Below, piece after piece: positions 53,757-63,045 of a stretch of DNA of 64,000 nucleotides. Both the position numbers and the translations under genes were made by a program. The stretch's first letter is position 1; each line of letters opens with the position of its first letter. Source of the DNA: Izhakiella capsodis (GTDB lineage Bacteria; Pseudomonadota; Gammaproteobacteria; Enterobacterales; Enterobacteriaceae); contig NZ_FOVC01000001.1 of NCBI RefSeq assembly GCF_900115045.1, positions 682,001-746,000 of the forward strand. The letters are read 5' to 3'. The notes beneath the pieces are model-generated. The model saw only the letters and a list, made by a program, of their open reading frames with translations. It did not search any database and was not told the DNA's origin.

Positions 53757-55154
53757 TTACTGCTTCATACTACCAACCATTTCCTGCGGTCGTACCCATG
53801 AATCGAACTCTTTAGCGGTCAGATAACCAAGTTTCAGCGCGGCATCTTTTAACGTCAGTCCTTCTTTATGGGCTTTTTTCGCGATTTCAGCTGCTTTATC
53901 GTAGCCAATATGCGTATTCAGTGCAGTAACCAACATCAATGACTCGTTCAGTAGCTGGCTGATTCGCTCGCGGTTAGGCTCAATCCCACTCGCGCAGTGG
54001 TGATTAAAGCTTTCCATGCCATCGGCCAGCAGTCGCACGGTTTGCAGGAAATTATGGATAATCATTGGGCGGTAAACGTTCAGTTCAAAATTGCCCGACG
54101 CGCCACCCATATTTATTGCAACGTCATTGCCCATCACCTGACAGCAAAGCATGGTAACCGCTTCGCACTGCGTGGGATTTACCTTACCCGGCATAATTGA
54201 GCTACCCGGCTCGTTTTCAGGAATAGCCAGTTCGCCTATGCCACAACGCGGCCCAGAGGCCAACCAGCGCACGTCGTTAGCAATCTTCATCAATGATGCG
54301 GCCAGGCCTTTGAGCGCGCCGTGCGCATGCACCAGCGCGTCACAGGTTGCCAACGATTCAAACTTATTTGGGGCGGTGACAAATGGCAGTCCCGTCAGTG
54401 TTGCCAGCTCTTTGGCTACGCGAACAGCATATTCAGGATGGGTGTTCAATCCAGTGCCAACGGCCGTACCGCCCAGGGCAAGCTCAGCTACATGCGGAAT
54501 GCTGTTTTCAATATGCGTCAGGCTATGCTCCAGCATCGCCACCCAACCAGAAATCTCCTGCCCAAGCGTCAACGGTGTCGCATCCTGCAAGTGGGTGCGA
54601 CCAATCTTGACGATATTTTTAAAAGTGTCAGATTTCTGCTTCAGGGTTTTCTTCAGCGTGTGTAGCTGTGGAATAAGCTGTTTACGCACGGCAATGACTG
54701 CGGCAACATGCATAGCGGTAGGGAATACGTCGTTAGAGCTCTGACTTTTGTTCACGTCATCATTGGGATGGACCAGTCGTGACATACCTCGTTCACCGCC
54801 GAGGATCTCACTGGCGCGGTTCGCTAATACCTCATTCATGTTCATGTTAGTTTGCGTACCGGAGCCGGTCTGCCAGATGGCCAGAGGAAACTCTCCGCTG
54901 TGTTGATTATCCAGCACTTCTTCTGCTGCTTTGATGATCGCCTCTGCGCGTTCTTCAACTAATAATCCCAAATCCTGATTAACTTTTGCCGCTGCGCGTT
55001 TAGTCAGCGCCAGCGCATGAATCAACGCGTCTGGCATTTTTTCCGTTGAGATCCGAAAGTGTTCCAGAGAGCGTTGGGTCTGTGCACCCCACAGCTTATC
55101 AGAGGGAACATCGATCGAACCCATTGAGTCTTTTTCAATGCGATTGGCAACCAT
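53757..55154 (-). CDS. fumC: Class II fumarate hydratase
   Basis: Iron-free fumarase of the TCA cycle, interconverting fumarate and malate. The family signature GSSIMPGKVNP with its catalytic Ser loop, the active-site His in KIGRTHLQDATP and the SSNDVFPTA block are all present. The length of 465 compares with 467 in E. coli. In E. coli fumC follows fumA; here it is single and convergent with tus. SoxS/MarA-type control is known in E. coli but the box was not identified. Confidence 0.96.
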   Translation of the reverse strand: MVANRIEKDSMGSIDVPSDKLWGAQTQRSLEHFRISTEKMPDALIHALALTKRAAAKVNQDLGLLVEERAEAIIKAAEEVLDNQHSGEFPLAIWQTGSGTQTNMNMNEVLANRASEILGGERGMSRLVHPNDDVNKSQSSNDVFPTAMHVAAVIAVRKQLIPQLHTLKKTLKQKSDTFKNIVKIGRTHLQDATPLTLGQEISGWVAMLEHSLTHIENSIPHVAELALGGTAVGTGLNTHPEYAVRVAKELATLTGLPFVTAPNKFESLATCDALVHAHGALKGLAASLMKIANDVRWLASGPRCGIGELAIPENEPGSSIMPGKVNPTQCEAVTMLCCQVMGNDVAINMGGASGNFELNVYRPMIIHNFLQTVRLLADGMESFNHHCASGIEPNRERISQLLNESLMLVTALNTHIGYDKAAEIAKKAHKEGLTLKDAALKLGYLTAKEFDSWVRPQEMVGSMKQ

Positions 55155-55349
55155 TACTGTCTCCTTAACACAAATAGTGAGTATTTACGGCCTAACCCCC
55201 GCGAGAGGCGGAAACTACACCGCTCAGCGTGATTAAGATCAACATTGTCTTATGCAACTGAGTCCAAGTTATTAGTCATTGAATGCCTTTACTATGACAT
55301 TCTGTTGTAATACATCACGATTATTTCACTGCCAACACGGGAACTTATC

Positions 55350-56525
55350 ATGCAAAAATTAATCAATTCACTGCAATATTATGCTTGGGGCAGTAAAACA
55401 GCCTTAACAGAACTTTATCATATTGCTAATCCCGATAATCGTCCGCTGGCAGAACTTTGGATGGGCGCCCATCCTAAAAGTCCTTCACAAATAGATACCC
55501 CCGCTGGCCGTCGCTCATTGCGTGAGGTTATTTCAGAAAATACCACTGCGATTCTGGGTGAAAAAGTTGCCCTTCGCTTTGGTGAACTGCCCTTTTTATT
55601 TAAGGTTCTTTGCGCCGCCCAGCCGTTGTCCATTCAGGTCCATCCCAGCAAATCGTCAGCCGAAGCCGGTTTCGCCAAAGAGAACGCCGCAGGGATCGCA
55701 CTGGATGCCCCTGAGCGCAACTATAAAGATGCCAATCACAAGCCGGAGCTGGTGTTTGCACTGACACCGTTCAAAGCCATCAACGGTTTTCGTCAACAAA
55801 GAGAAATGGTTTCACTGTTGCAGCCAGTCGCTGGCGCTCATCCAGATATCGCCCACTTTTTACAGGCACCTGATGAGCTACGTCTCAAACAGCTTTTTGC
55901 CAGCCTGCTTTCGATGGAGGGAGAAAGGAAATCTCTGGCACTCGGGGTACTTAAAGACATGCTAAACAGTCAGCCAGGCGAACCCTGGGAAACCATCCGC
56001 ACTATTGCCGCGGATTATCCTAATGATAATGGCCTGTTTTCACCGCTTCTGCTAAATGTCATTACCCTGCAACCGGGTGAAGCTATGTTCCTGTTCGCAG
56101 AAACGCCTCATGCCTATCTGAGTGGCGTTGCGCTGGAGGTAATGGCAAATTCTGATAATGTACTGCGCGCAGGGCTGACGCCAAAATATATTGATCTTCC
56201 GGAGCTGTTAGCAAATCTCAAGTTCACGGCAAAACCTTATGATTCACTGCGCACAGAGCCGCAGTCCAAAGGCAGCAGTCTGATTTTTCCGATACCGGTA
56301 GAGGATTTTGCCTTTGCATTACATACCCTGAGCGCGGAGAAAGCTGTTATCAGCCAGGAGAGTGCAGCCATTCTGTTCTGCATTGACGGTGAAGCACTGG
56401 TCGCGCAAGGGAAACAGCAGATAACGCTGATGCCAGGTGATTCCTGCTTTATCCCCGCCAACGAATCACCCGTGACGCTTACTGGCACAGGGCGCATTGC
56501 TCGTGTTTATAATCAGCTGGATTAA
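55350..56525 (+). CDS. manA: Mannose-6-phosphate isomerase
   Basis: A zinc enzyme converting mannose-6-phosphate and fructose-6-phosphate. Type I PMI motifs: QVHPSKSSAEAGFAKE with two ligands (Gln and His), NHKPELVFAL with Glu, and ETPHAYLSGVALEVMANSDNVLRAGLTPK with His and the catalytic Arg. The 391 residues compare with 391 in E. coli. The order fumC-manA-ydgA-add is that of E. coli. Confidence 0.97.
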   Translation: MQKLINSLQYYAWGSKTALTELYHIANPDNRPLAELWMGAHPKSPSQIDTPAGRRSLREVISENTTAILGEKVALRFGELPFLFKVLCAAQPLSIQVHPSKSSAEAGFAKENAAGIALDAPERNYKDANHKPELVFALTPFKAINGFRQQREMVSLLQPVAGAHPDIAHFLQAPDELRLKQLFASLLSMEGERKSLALGVLKDMLNSQPGEPWETIRTIAADYPNDNGLFSPLLLNVITLQPGEAMFLFAETPHAYLSGVALEVMANSDNVLRAGLTPKYIDLPELLANLKFTAKPYDSLRTEPQSKGSSLIFPIPVEDFAFALHTLSAEKAVISQESAAILFCIDGEALVAQGKQQITLMPGDSCFIPANESPVTLTGTGRIARVYNQLD

Positions 56526-56647
56526 CTGAAAAGACAGGTTATAAAATAGCTGTTATCATTCAAGCTATTACTTAAAAAACACCCCGCCGGAACAGCCCGC
56601 AAGAACAGGAAGGTACACCGGCATGACGAAAGAGAAAGGATTTATTG

Positions 56648-58144
56648 ATGAAAAAGACCAAAATAGCGGTCGTCGTGGTGGTAGCATTAGGCGTAATCTG
56701 GACCGGGGGCGCGTGGATAACAGGGAAAAAGCTGGAGCAAAATCGCGATCAGGCATTACAACAGATTAATCACTGGCTGCAACAGCAGCTGCCACAATCG
56801 CGTCTGACGGTCAATTATCAGGATTATCAACGCGGCCTGTTCAGCAGCCACGTTAAACTGGTCATACAATCAACATCTCAGACAACAGACAATGCGCTGT
56901 TGAAACCCGGCCAGAGCATTGTTCTTCAGGAAACGATCGATCACGGTCCATTTCCGCTGGCGCAATTAAAGCAATTTAATCTGATCCCCAGTATGGCTTC
57001 CGTACACAGCACGCTGCAAAATACCGCCCCGGTGGGCGGGCTGTTTAAGTTGACCAAAGATAAGCCCTTTATTACATCTGATACCCGCGTTGGTTATAGC
57101 GGAGCAACTTCAAGCGTAATTCATTTGTTGCCGATTGATTTTCAGGATGAGAAAAGTGGTGATCGACTGGCCTTCAATGGCGGCGAGCTAACCGTTTCTG
57201 CCGATAACCGGGGTAACAAACTGGATTATAACGGCAATATCGATAACCTGCAGATTACCAGTAAAAATGATATGGGCATGCCTGTTCTGCTTACCTTTAA
57301 TGGCTTATCGGTAACGGGTATAACACATTTAGGTGCGAGCGGTTTCCGCGTTGGTAAACAGGTGATAGCACTGAAAAAGTTCAATACCAGCATTCAGGGC
57401 AAAGAGATGGTTGACGCTGAAGGGCTGAAACTTCTGTCAGACTTCACAAGCGATGATAAGGATATCAACGGGCAGTTGGATTACAGCATGAACGGCCTGA
57501 AAATACAGAGGCAAGATTTAGGCTCGGCCAATCTTAATCTGAAATTATCACAACTCGATGCTAATGCGTTGAGGACCTTCCTGAATAATTATCGCGATGA
57601 AATGCAGCCGATAATTAATCAGCAAAACAATGATTCGCTGATGTTACAACAAAAATCCCGTGCAATCTTTATTAAAAATCTTCCGCTGCTGCTCAAAGGC
57701 GATCCGGTTATCAGCATTGCCCCGTTGAGCTGGAAAAATGCCAAGGGCGAAAGTACCTTTAATTTAACTATCAGCCTGAGAGATCCGTCAGCCGGTATAC
57801 CAGCCGATGCCGGTGATATTAATCAGGCCGCAGACACGTTCGTCAAATCCCTCGACGCCAGACTCGTCATCCCTATGGCGATGGCAAATGAAACTATGAC
57901 TCGTGTAGGCATGGCAGAAGGTAACAGCGAAGAACAAGCCGCCAAGATTGCCGATCAGCAGGTTAAAGGCTTTGCTGCAATGGGGCAGATGTTCAAGCTC
58001 ACTACCCAGCAGAATGGTGATATCGTTACCAGTCTGCATTTTGCCAATGGCCAGATAAACATGAATGGCGAAAAAATGCCGCTCGACCAGTTTATCAATC
58101 GTTACCTCCCGCTTAACGCTACGCCAGATAGTATGCCGCAGTAA
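56648..58144 (+). CDS. ydgA: DUF945 protein YdgA
   Basis: A 498-residue envelope protein: N-terminal anchor (KIAVVVVVALGVIWTGGAWITG) then a long beta-rich DUF945 region, the YdgA/YihF/YdgA-like family (502 in E. coli). Its function is unclear; it was reported to interact with outer-membrane biogenesis. The listed TTG at 56645 is followed by ATG at 56648, which has AGGA 7 bases upstream and is used. An intrinsic terminator follows. Confidence 0.92.
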   Translation: MKKTKIAVVVVVALGVIWTGGAWITGKKLEQNRDQALQQINHWLQQQLPQSRLTVNYQDYQRGLFSSHVKLVIQSTSQTTDNALLKPGQSIVLQETIDHGPFPLAQLKQFNLIPSMASVHSTLQNTAPVGGLFKLTKDKPFITSDTRVGYSGATSSVIHLLPIDFQDEKSGDRLAFNGGELTVSADNRGNKLDYNGNIDNLQITSKNDMGMPVLLTFNGLSVTGITHLGASGFRVGKQVIALKKFNTSIQGKEMVDAEGLKLLSDFTSDDKDINGQLDYSMNGLKIQRQDLGSANLNLKLSQLDANALRTFLNNYRDEMQPIINQQNNDSLMLQQKSRAIFIKNLPLLLKGDPVISIAPLSWKNAKGESTFNLTISLRDPSAGIPADAGDINQAADTFVKSLDARLVIPMAMANETMTRVGMAEGNSEEQAAKIADQQVKGFAAMGQMFKLTTQQNGDIVTSLHFANGQINMNGEKMPLDQFINRYLPLNATPDSMPQ

Positions 58145-58165
58145 TTTCAATCATTTCGATCCCAT

Positions 58166-58192
58166 AAAAAGCGCGCTATGGCGCGCTTTTTA
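58166..58192 (+). terminator. Intrinsic terminator between ydgA and add
   Basis: AAAAAGCGCGC pairs with GCGCGCTTTTT around TATG (58166-58191); a T-run follows on the plus strand. Confidence 0.85.
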
Positions 58193-58307
58193 TTAGTGGT
58201 GATTTACGCAAACAAAAAAAATTTTGCGCAAACTAGTGGCATCATACGTTGTGATATTTTTATAATGTTCTGCACTTTATAAATTCAATCTGGTAAGTGA
58301 GTGCACT

Positions 58308-59309
58308 GTGATCGTTGACAACCTCCCCCTGACAGACCTTCATCGTCATCTTGATGGCAATATCCGTGCGCAAACAATCCTGGACTTGGGACGAGAGTTC
58401 AATGTTAACCTGCCGGCAGCCAACCTGGCGAGTTTACGCCCCCACGTGCAGGTTACCGGAAGTGAACCCGACTTAGTGAGCTTCCTCAATAAACTAGACT
58501 GGGGCGTAAAAGTGTTGGGATCGCTTGAAGCCTGCCGCCGGGTAGCTATAGAGAACGTTGAGGATGCTGCACGGGCGGGTATTCATTATGCGGAGTTGCG
58601 CTTCTCTCCTGGCTATATGGCGATGACGCATAACCTGCCGGTTAGCGGCGTGGTGGAGGCCATTGCCGACGGCATCAAAAGCGCCAGACGCCAGTATCAG
58701 ATCGAGGTACGCCTGATTGGTATCATGAGCCGGACCTTTGGTGAAGAAGCCTGCCTGCAAGAACTGGAGGGTCTGCTGGCCCATCGCGATGCAATCACTG
58801 CCGTTGACCTTGCCGGCGACGAACTCGGTTTCCCCGGAAGCGAGTTCCTGACACATTTTAATCGCGCTCGCGATGCAGGTTTTCACGTGACAATCCACGC
58901 GGGAGAAGCGGCCGGCGCCGAGAGCATCTGGCAAGCTATCCGCGAGCTGGGCGCCGAACGCATAGGGCACGGCGTCAGGGCTATTGACGATCCTGCCCTG
59001 ATGGATTTTCTCGCTGAACAGGGTATCGGCATTGAATCCTGCCTGACGTCGAACATTCAAACCAACACCGTCCCGTCACTGGCTTCACATCCGCTGAGAC
59101 AATTCCTCGACCACGGGATACTGGCCACGCTGAACACTGACGATCCTGCGGTTCAGGGCATCGAGCTACCCCATGAATATCAGGTTGCAGCGCCCAGCGC
59201 CGGGCTGTCAGCAGCACATATTCGCCAGGCGCAGGAAAATGGCCTGACAATTGCTTTCCTCAGTGAAGTGGAAAAGCAAGCATTGCGCCAACGCGTTTCC
59301 ACCGGTTGA
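58308..59309 (+). CDS. add: Adenosine deaminase
   Basis: The zinc enzyme that deaminates adenosine and deoxyadenosine. The metal ligands are the His pair in DLHRHLDGN, His in VTIHAGEAAGAE, and Asp in LNTDDPAVQG; the Glu-His catalytic pair is also there. The length of 333 equals E. coli. The start is GTG at 58308. The gene is monocistronic, with terminators on both sides. Confidence 0.97.
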   Translation: MIVDNLPLTDLHRHLDGNIRAQTILDLGREFNVNLPAANLASLRPHVQVTGSEPDLVSFLNKLDWGVKVLGSLEACRRVAIENVEDAARAGIHYAELRFSPGYMAMTHNLPVSGVVEAIADGIKSARRQYQIEVRLIGIMSRTFGEEACLQELEGLLAHRDAITAVDLAGDELGFPGSEFLTHFNRARDAGFHVTIHAGEAAGAESIWQAIRELGAERIGHGVRAIDDPALMDFLAEQGIGIESCLTSNIQTNTVPSLASHPLRQFLDHGILATLNTDDPAVQGIELPHEYQVAAPSAGLSAAHIRQAQENGLTIAFLSEVEKQALRQRVSTG

Positions 59310-59315
59310 CGATTG

Positions 59316-59342
59316 AAAAAGCCTCCCTGCACATCAGGGAGG
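59316..59342 (-). terminator. Terminator between add and ydgJ
   Basis: CCTCCCTG (59322-59329) and CAGGGAGG (59335-59342) pair; the minus strand is followed by CTTTTTC, so it ends ydgJ, and the plus strand side is A/T-rich. Confidence 0.7.
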
Positions 59343-59400
59343 TAAAAATTACTTTCCTTTTCTGGGCGCGCACTTCACGCAGCCGCTCTGTTTACGGCGA

Positions 59401-60441
59401 TTATTTACAGGAAAGCGTCTGACGCTTTTCCACAGACTGCAAGCCAAGCTCAATCAATTCCATTACCTGAATGGCTTCTTCAGCGCTAACCGGATTGGCA
59501 CCATCCCCTTTAATTGCGTCACGAATTGCAGCATAGTACGCCGGGTAGTTGCCAGGGATTGTTAACAGGCTTTTCTCAATCACCTGATCCCCCTCGATCA
59601 GCGTCAACACGCCGTCTCGCATATCATACCCCCATTCCGTCTGCGGTGGTCGGGCACCAGATTTAAGGCTGTCTTCCTGCGGATCAAGGCCAAACTTCAC
59701 GTAGCTCCCACGGGTGCCATGAAGCTGGTAACGCGCTGACTCGGCGGCCACCAGCATGCTCGCATGTAAAATCACGCGCTTTTGCGGATAGATTAACACC
59801 GCGTGAAAATAGTCGGTTGTTTGTGCCCCGGGACGCAGCTCTGTCATATCGACATTAATGGCTACCGGTGAGCCGAACAACTGAAGAGCCTGATCTAACA
59901 GATGCGGCCCAAGATCGAACCAGAGGCCGCTGCCCACGCCTTTTTGTTCACGCCAGCGCTGACGCACCTCCGGGCGAAAGCGATCAAAGTGCGATTCAAA
60001 ATAGCAAATTTCACCCAAAGTACCTTCATCCAGCAAGTGCTTAACCGTCATAAAATCACTGTCCCAGCGGCGGTTGTGGAACACCGAAAGCAACAATCCT
60101 TTCGACTGTGCCAGGGCATTTAACTCATAAGCTTGTGACAGTGTAACAGTGAAAGGTTTATCAACCACCACGTGCTTACCGGCATTCAAAGCGGCTTTTG
60201 CCAGTGGAAAATGGCTATCATTCGGCGTTGGAATAACGATGACCTGCAGAGAAGGATCGTCAAATAACGTCTGCGGATCGGATTCGACCCTGACTGATGG
60301 CCAGTCCGCATGAACTTTTGCAGCATCGCTGCTGGATATAGCCGCCAGCTCCATTCCGGAGGTTCCGGCAATTAATGGGGCGTGAAACGTTTTGCTGGCA
60401 AAGCCGTACCCTACCAGACCAACACGAATTTTGTCGCTCAT
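59401..60441 (-). CDS. ydgJ: Gfo/Idh/MocA-family oxidoreductase
   Basis: A 346-residue NAD(P)-dependent dehydrogenase, equal in length to E. coli YdgJ. Rossmann motif VGLVGYGFASKTFH, and the catalytic Lys in KHVVVDKPFTVT (EKPx type), then the C-terminal beta-sheet domain (WFDLGPHLLDQALQLFG). It acts on sugar-like substrates of unknown identity. The position between add and cnu matches E. coli; the small blr gene was not found here. Confidence 0.92.
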   Translation of the reverse strand: MSDKIRVGLVGYGFASKTFHAPLIAGTSGMELAAISSSDAAKVHADWPSVRVESDPQTLFDDPSLQVIVIPTPNDSHFPLAKAALNAGKHVVVDKPFTVTLSQAYELNALAQSKGLLLSVFHNRRWDSDFMTVKHLLDEGTLGEICYFESHFDRFRPEVRQRWREQKGVGSGLWFDLGPHLLDQALQLFGSPVAINVDMTELRPGAQTTDYFHAVLIYPQKRVILHASMLVAAESARYQLHGTRGSYVKFGLDPQEDSLKSGARPPQTEWGYDMRDGVLTLIEGDQVIEKSLLTIPGNYPAYYAAIRDAIKGDGANPVSAEEAIQVMELIELGLQSVEKRQTLSCK

Positions 60442-60957
60442 TTTGACTCCTCTCGTTCTCTATCCGATTGATTAAAGTTGAAAGTGCGATGCAGAACAAG
60501 GCCGAATACGCTGAAAGTTTATTCTTGTGCCCATTGAGCACAGCGGGACAAATGCCAAAAACCAAAAGATGTTGATTACAATCGCCATCATCAGCACTGA
60601 CAGGTGTGCTGCACCTTAACTACACGTCTCTACCGCACAATAGCCACGCCAGAAAAATGTCTGTTTACAGTCGAAGTCTGATTGTGAATAGCGATAGTTA
60701 AATAGGAGGAGCGGCACAAATAGTAATCGCCATCCCTTTCGCAATATTATAAAAATGTTGAAAAAATGAAATTACGATAAAAAGCATGATGAATCTGTGT
60801 CTAAAGATTGACCTGTGAGAATACCCAGTACCACTTTTCCTAACAGCAGAGTTATTAGGCTAAGAAAATCGATGCATCCGGCTGCCTTTTCAGAAGCATT
60901 ATGAGCAATTTGTTTTAATCAGGTTTCAGGTTTCTTGATTAAAATGAGAGTCGGGTT
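60442..60957. other. Intergenic region between ydgJ and cnu
   Basis: About 515 bases. E. coli has blr (41 codons) here; I find no frame with its features. An AGGAGGAG at 60704-60711 stands without a start codon at the right distance (only ATA). The region is AT-rich and likely holds the cnu and ydgJ promoters. Confidence 0.4.
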
Positions 60958-61014
60958 ATGTCTTTCTCCTATCTTTATGATTTCTACTACCAGGACAATC
61001 TATCAACATCATGA
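60958..61014 (+). CDS. Possible Phe/Tyr-rich leader peptide overlapping cnu
   Basis: The 18-codon frame MSFSYLYDFYYQDNLSTS has four Tyr and two Phe in ten residues. Its TGA overlaps the cnu ATG (ATGA, 61011-61014), so translation would be coupled. A GAGAGTCGGG run lies just upstream. No attenuator hairpins were checked. It may be chance; no known leader of this name precedes cnu. Confidence 0.35.
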   Translation: MSFSYLYDFYYQDNLSTS

Positions 61015-61226
61015 CAGCTCAAGATTTTCTTTTAACATTTCGCAAAATTAACAATTACGACAACTTAGAAAAACTTTTCGATCGTCTTAATTATTCTCTG
61101 ACTGATGACAAGGACATTATCAATATGTATCGCGCTGCCGATCATCGACGCGCTGAGCTTGTTTCAGGCGGCAGGCTGTTTAATTTGGGCCAGGTGCCGA
61201 AATCTGTCTGGCGCTATGTCATCTAA
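61011..61226 (+). CDS. cnu: oriC-binding nucleoid-associated protein (Hha/YmoA family)
   Basis: A 71-residue Hha-family protein, equal to E. coli Cnu (YdgT). INMYRAADHRRAELVSGGRLFNLGQVPKSVWRYV is almost unchanged. It binds H-NS and helps silence AT-rich and acquired genes and binds near oriC. It overlaps the possible leader by 4 bases. Confidence 0.95.
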   Translation: MTAQDFLLTFRKINNYDNLEKLFDRLNYSLTDDKDIINMYRAADHRRAELVSGGRLFNLGQVPKSVWRYVI

Positions 61227-61324
61227 ATTTCTCTGCCTGATGAATTTTACAAAAAATCACGTATAATCGCGCCTCTGCTTTTCAACAGTCAACATTTCCA
61301 TGCTGCGGACCATGAGGGTTTGTT

Positions 61325-61765
61325 GTGAAAATAGAATCTGCGCCGCGTATTGGTGGCTGGTTGTGGTTGCCCTTTATATGGCTGGTTCTGACGCTGCTTA
61401 CCAGCACGTTAGTGATGGGGCATTATGTCGCCTGGCTGCTGAATAACCCGATCTGGCACAATCTGTTCAGTCAATCACATACTCTGTTGATTCAGATAGC
61501 CGCTACGCTGGTGACAGCGGCTGGCATGTGGATTTACAGCGCCTGGGTTACCTGGTTATTTTATCAGCGCTCCAGCCGGCTGCCGCGTCATTACATCATA
61601 TGGCTACTATTGACGATTGCGCTGTCGCTCAAAAGCTGGGCTTTATCGCCAGTAAGTGAGGCCATCGCCACGCGAAACCTGCTGATTTCTTTGTTGGCTG
61701 CCGCTCTTTTTGCTGTTTATTTACGGCGTTCAAAAAGAGCCAAAACGACCTTTATTGAACCTTAG
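61325..61765 (+). CDS. ydgK: DUF2569 inner membrane protein
   Basis: A 146-residue membrane protein with four predicted spans (LPFIWLVLTLLTSTLVMGHYVAWLL, TLLIQIAATLVTAAGMWIYS, IIWLLLTIALSLKSWA, LLISLLAAALFAVYL), matching YdgK, whose place upstream of rsxA is conserved. The function is unknown. The start is GTG at 61325. Confidence 0.88.
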   Translation: MKIESAPRIGGWLWLPFIWLVLTLLTSTLVMGHYVAWLLNNPIWHNLFSQSHTLLIQIAATLVTAAGMWIYSAWVTWLFYQRSSRLPRHYIIWLLLTIALSLKSWALSPVSEAIATRNLLISLLAAALFAVYLRRSKRAKTTFIEP

Positions 61766-61885
61766 CCATACGTGTTTATTCAATAGTGCTTTCTGAGAGG
61801 GTTTACGGATTAACCTTGGTATTGCGCGGTTGTGCCCGGCAGTGGGATGGCCGATAATAACCGCTTTTGTTGTTCAGGCTAAACC

Positions 61886-62467
61886 ATGACCGAATACCTG
61901 CTGTTATTTGTTGGCACCGTGTTGGTGAATAATTTCGTCCTGGTGAAGTTCCTCGGGCTTTGCCCTTTTATGGGCGTTTCCAAAAAGCTGGAAACGGCAA
62001 TCGGCATGGGGCTCGCCACAACCTTTGTGATTACTCTGGCCTCGATTTGTGCATGGCTGGTCAATCATCTGATTCTTGTTCCCCTCGATCTCACCTACCT
62101 GCGCACTATGGCTTATATCCTGGTGATCGCGGTCGTCGTACAATTTACCGAGATGGTGGTACGTAAAACCAGCCCCGGTCTTTATCGCCTGTTGGGCATC
62201 TTCCTGCCATTGATTACCACTAACTGTGCCGTGTTGGCCGTTCCGTTGCTGAGCGTAAATCTCAGTCACAGCTTCTTGCAGGCATCAGTATTTGGCTTCA
62301 GCGCATCCATTGGCTTTTCACTGGTCATGGTGCTATTTGCCGGCCTGCGTGAGCGGCTGGTTCTGGCTGATGTGCCTGCTCCGTTTAAAGGAAATTCTAT
62401 TGCACTGATTACCGCCGGGTTGATGGCCCTGGCCTTCATGGGCTTCAGCGGGTTGGTGAAATTCTGA
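61886..62467 (+). CDS. rsxA: Electron transport complex subunit RsxA
   Basis: RsxA is a six-span inner-membrane subunit of the Rsx (Rnf-like) complex that reduces SoxR in E. coli. The 193 residues (EYLLLFVGTVLVNNFVLVKFLGLCPFMGVSK) equal the E. coli length, and the conserved Cys of LGLCPF and TNCAVL, ligands of the membrane iron-sulfur site, are present. It is the first rsx gene and its stop overlaps rsxB by one base. Confidence 0.97.
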   Translation: MTEYLLLFVGTVLVNNFVLVKFLGLCPFMGVSKKLETAIGMGLATTFVITLASICAWLVNHLILVPLDLTYLRTMAYILVIAVVVQFTEMVVRKTSPGLYRLLGIFLPLITTNCAVLAVPLLSVNLSHSFLQASVFGFSASIGFSLVMVLFAGLRERLVLADVPAPFKGNSIALITAGLMALAFMGFSGLVKF

Positions 62468-63045
62468 TGGCCGCAATCTGGATCGCTGTTGTGGTACTCA
62501 GTGCACTGGGCCTGTTTTTTGGCGCCCTACTCGGCTATGCTTCCCGTCGATTTAAAGTTGAAGACGATCCCATCGTCGAGCAAATCGATGCACTTTTACC
62601 ACAGAGTCAGTGCGGCCAGTGTGGCTATCCCGGCTGCCGCCCCTATGCAAACGCGGTGGGTAACAATGGCGAGGCAATTAATAAATGCGCCCCCGGTGGC
62701 GAGCAAACCATGCTTAAGCTGGCGGCGCTGCTCAATGTTGAGGCACAGCCGATTGATGGCGATGACGAAGCGCGTGAGCCGCTAAGGAAAGTCGCCTGGA
62801 TCGATGAAGCCAATTGCATTGGCTGCACCAAATGCATTCAGGCTTGTCCGGTCGATGCGATTATAGGCGCCACCCGTGCCATGCATACTGTGCTTAGCGA
62901 TGCATGTACTGGCTGCGACCTCTGTGTTGCACCTTGCCCAACTGACTGCATTGAAATGCGGCCAGTTGCCGTCACCCCTGCTAACTGGAAATGGAACTTA
63001 GAGACTATTCCAGTAAAAGTAATCCCTGCGGATTGTCATGCTTAA
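62467..63045 (+). CDS. rsxB: Electron transport complex subunit RsxB (iron-sulfur)
   Basis: A membrane-anchored ferredoxin subunit: a hydrophobic N-terminal helix, the 4Fe-4S domain CGQCGYPGCRPYA, then two CxxCxxCxxxCP clusters (CIGCTKCIQACP, CTGCDLCVAPCP). The length of 192 equals E. coli. It passes electrons between RsxC and the other subunits. It overlaps rsxC by 8 bases. Confidence 0.97.
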   Translation: MAAIWIAVVVLSALGLFFGALLGYASRRFKVEDDPIVEQIDALLPQSQCGQCGYPGCRPYANAVGNNGEAINKCAPGGEQTMLKLAALLNVEAQPIDGDDEAREPLRKVAWIDEANCIGCTKCIQACPVDAIIGATRAMHTVLSDACTGCDLCVAPCPTDCIEMRPVAVTPANWKWNLETIPVKVIPADCHA

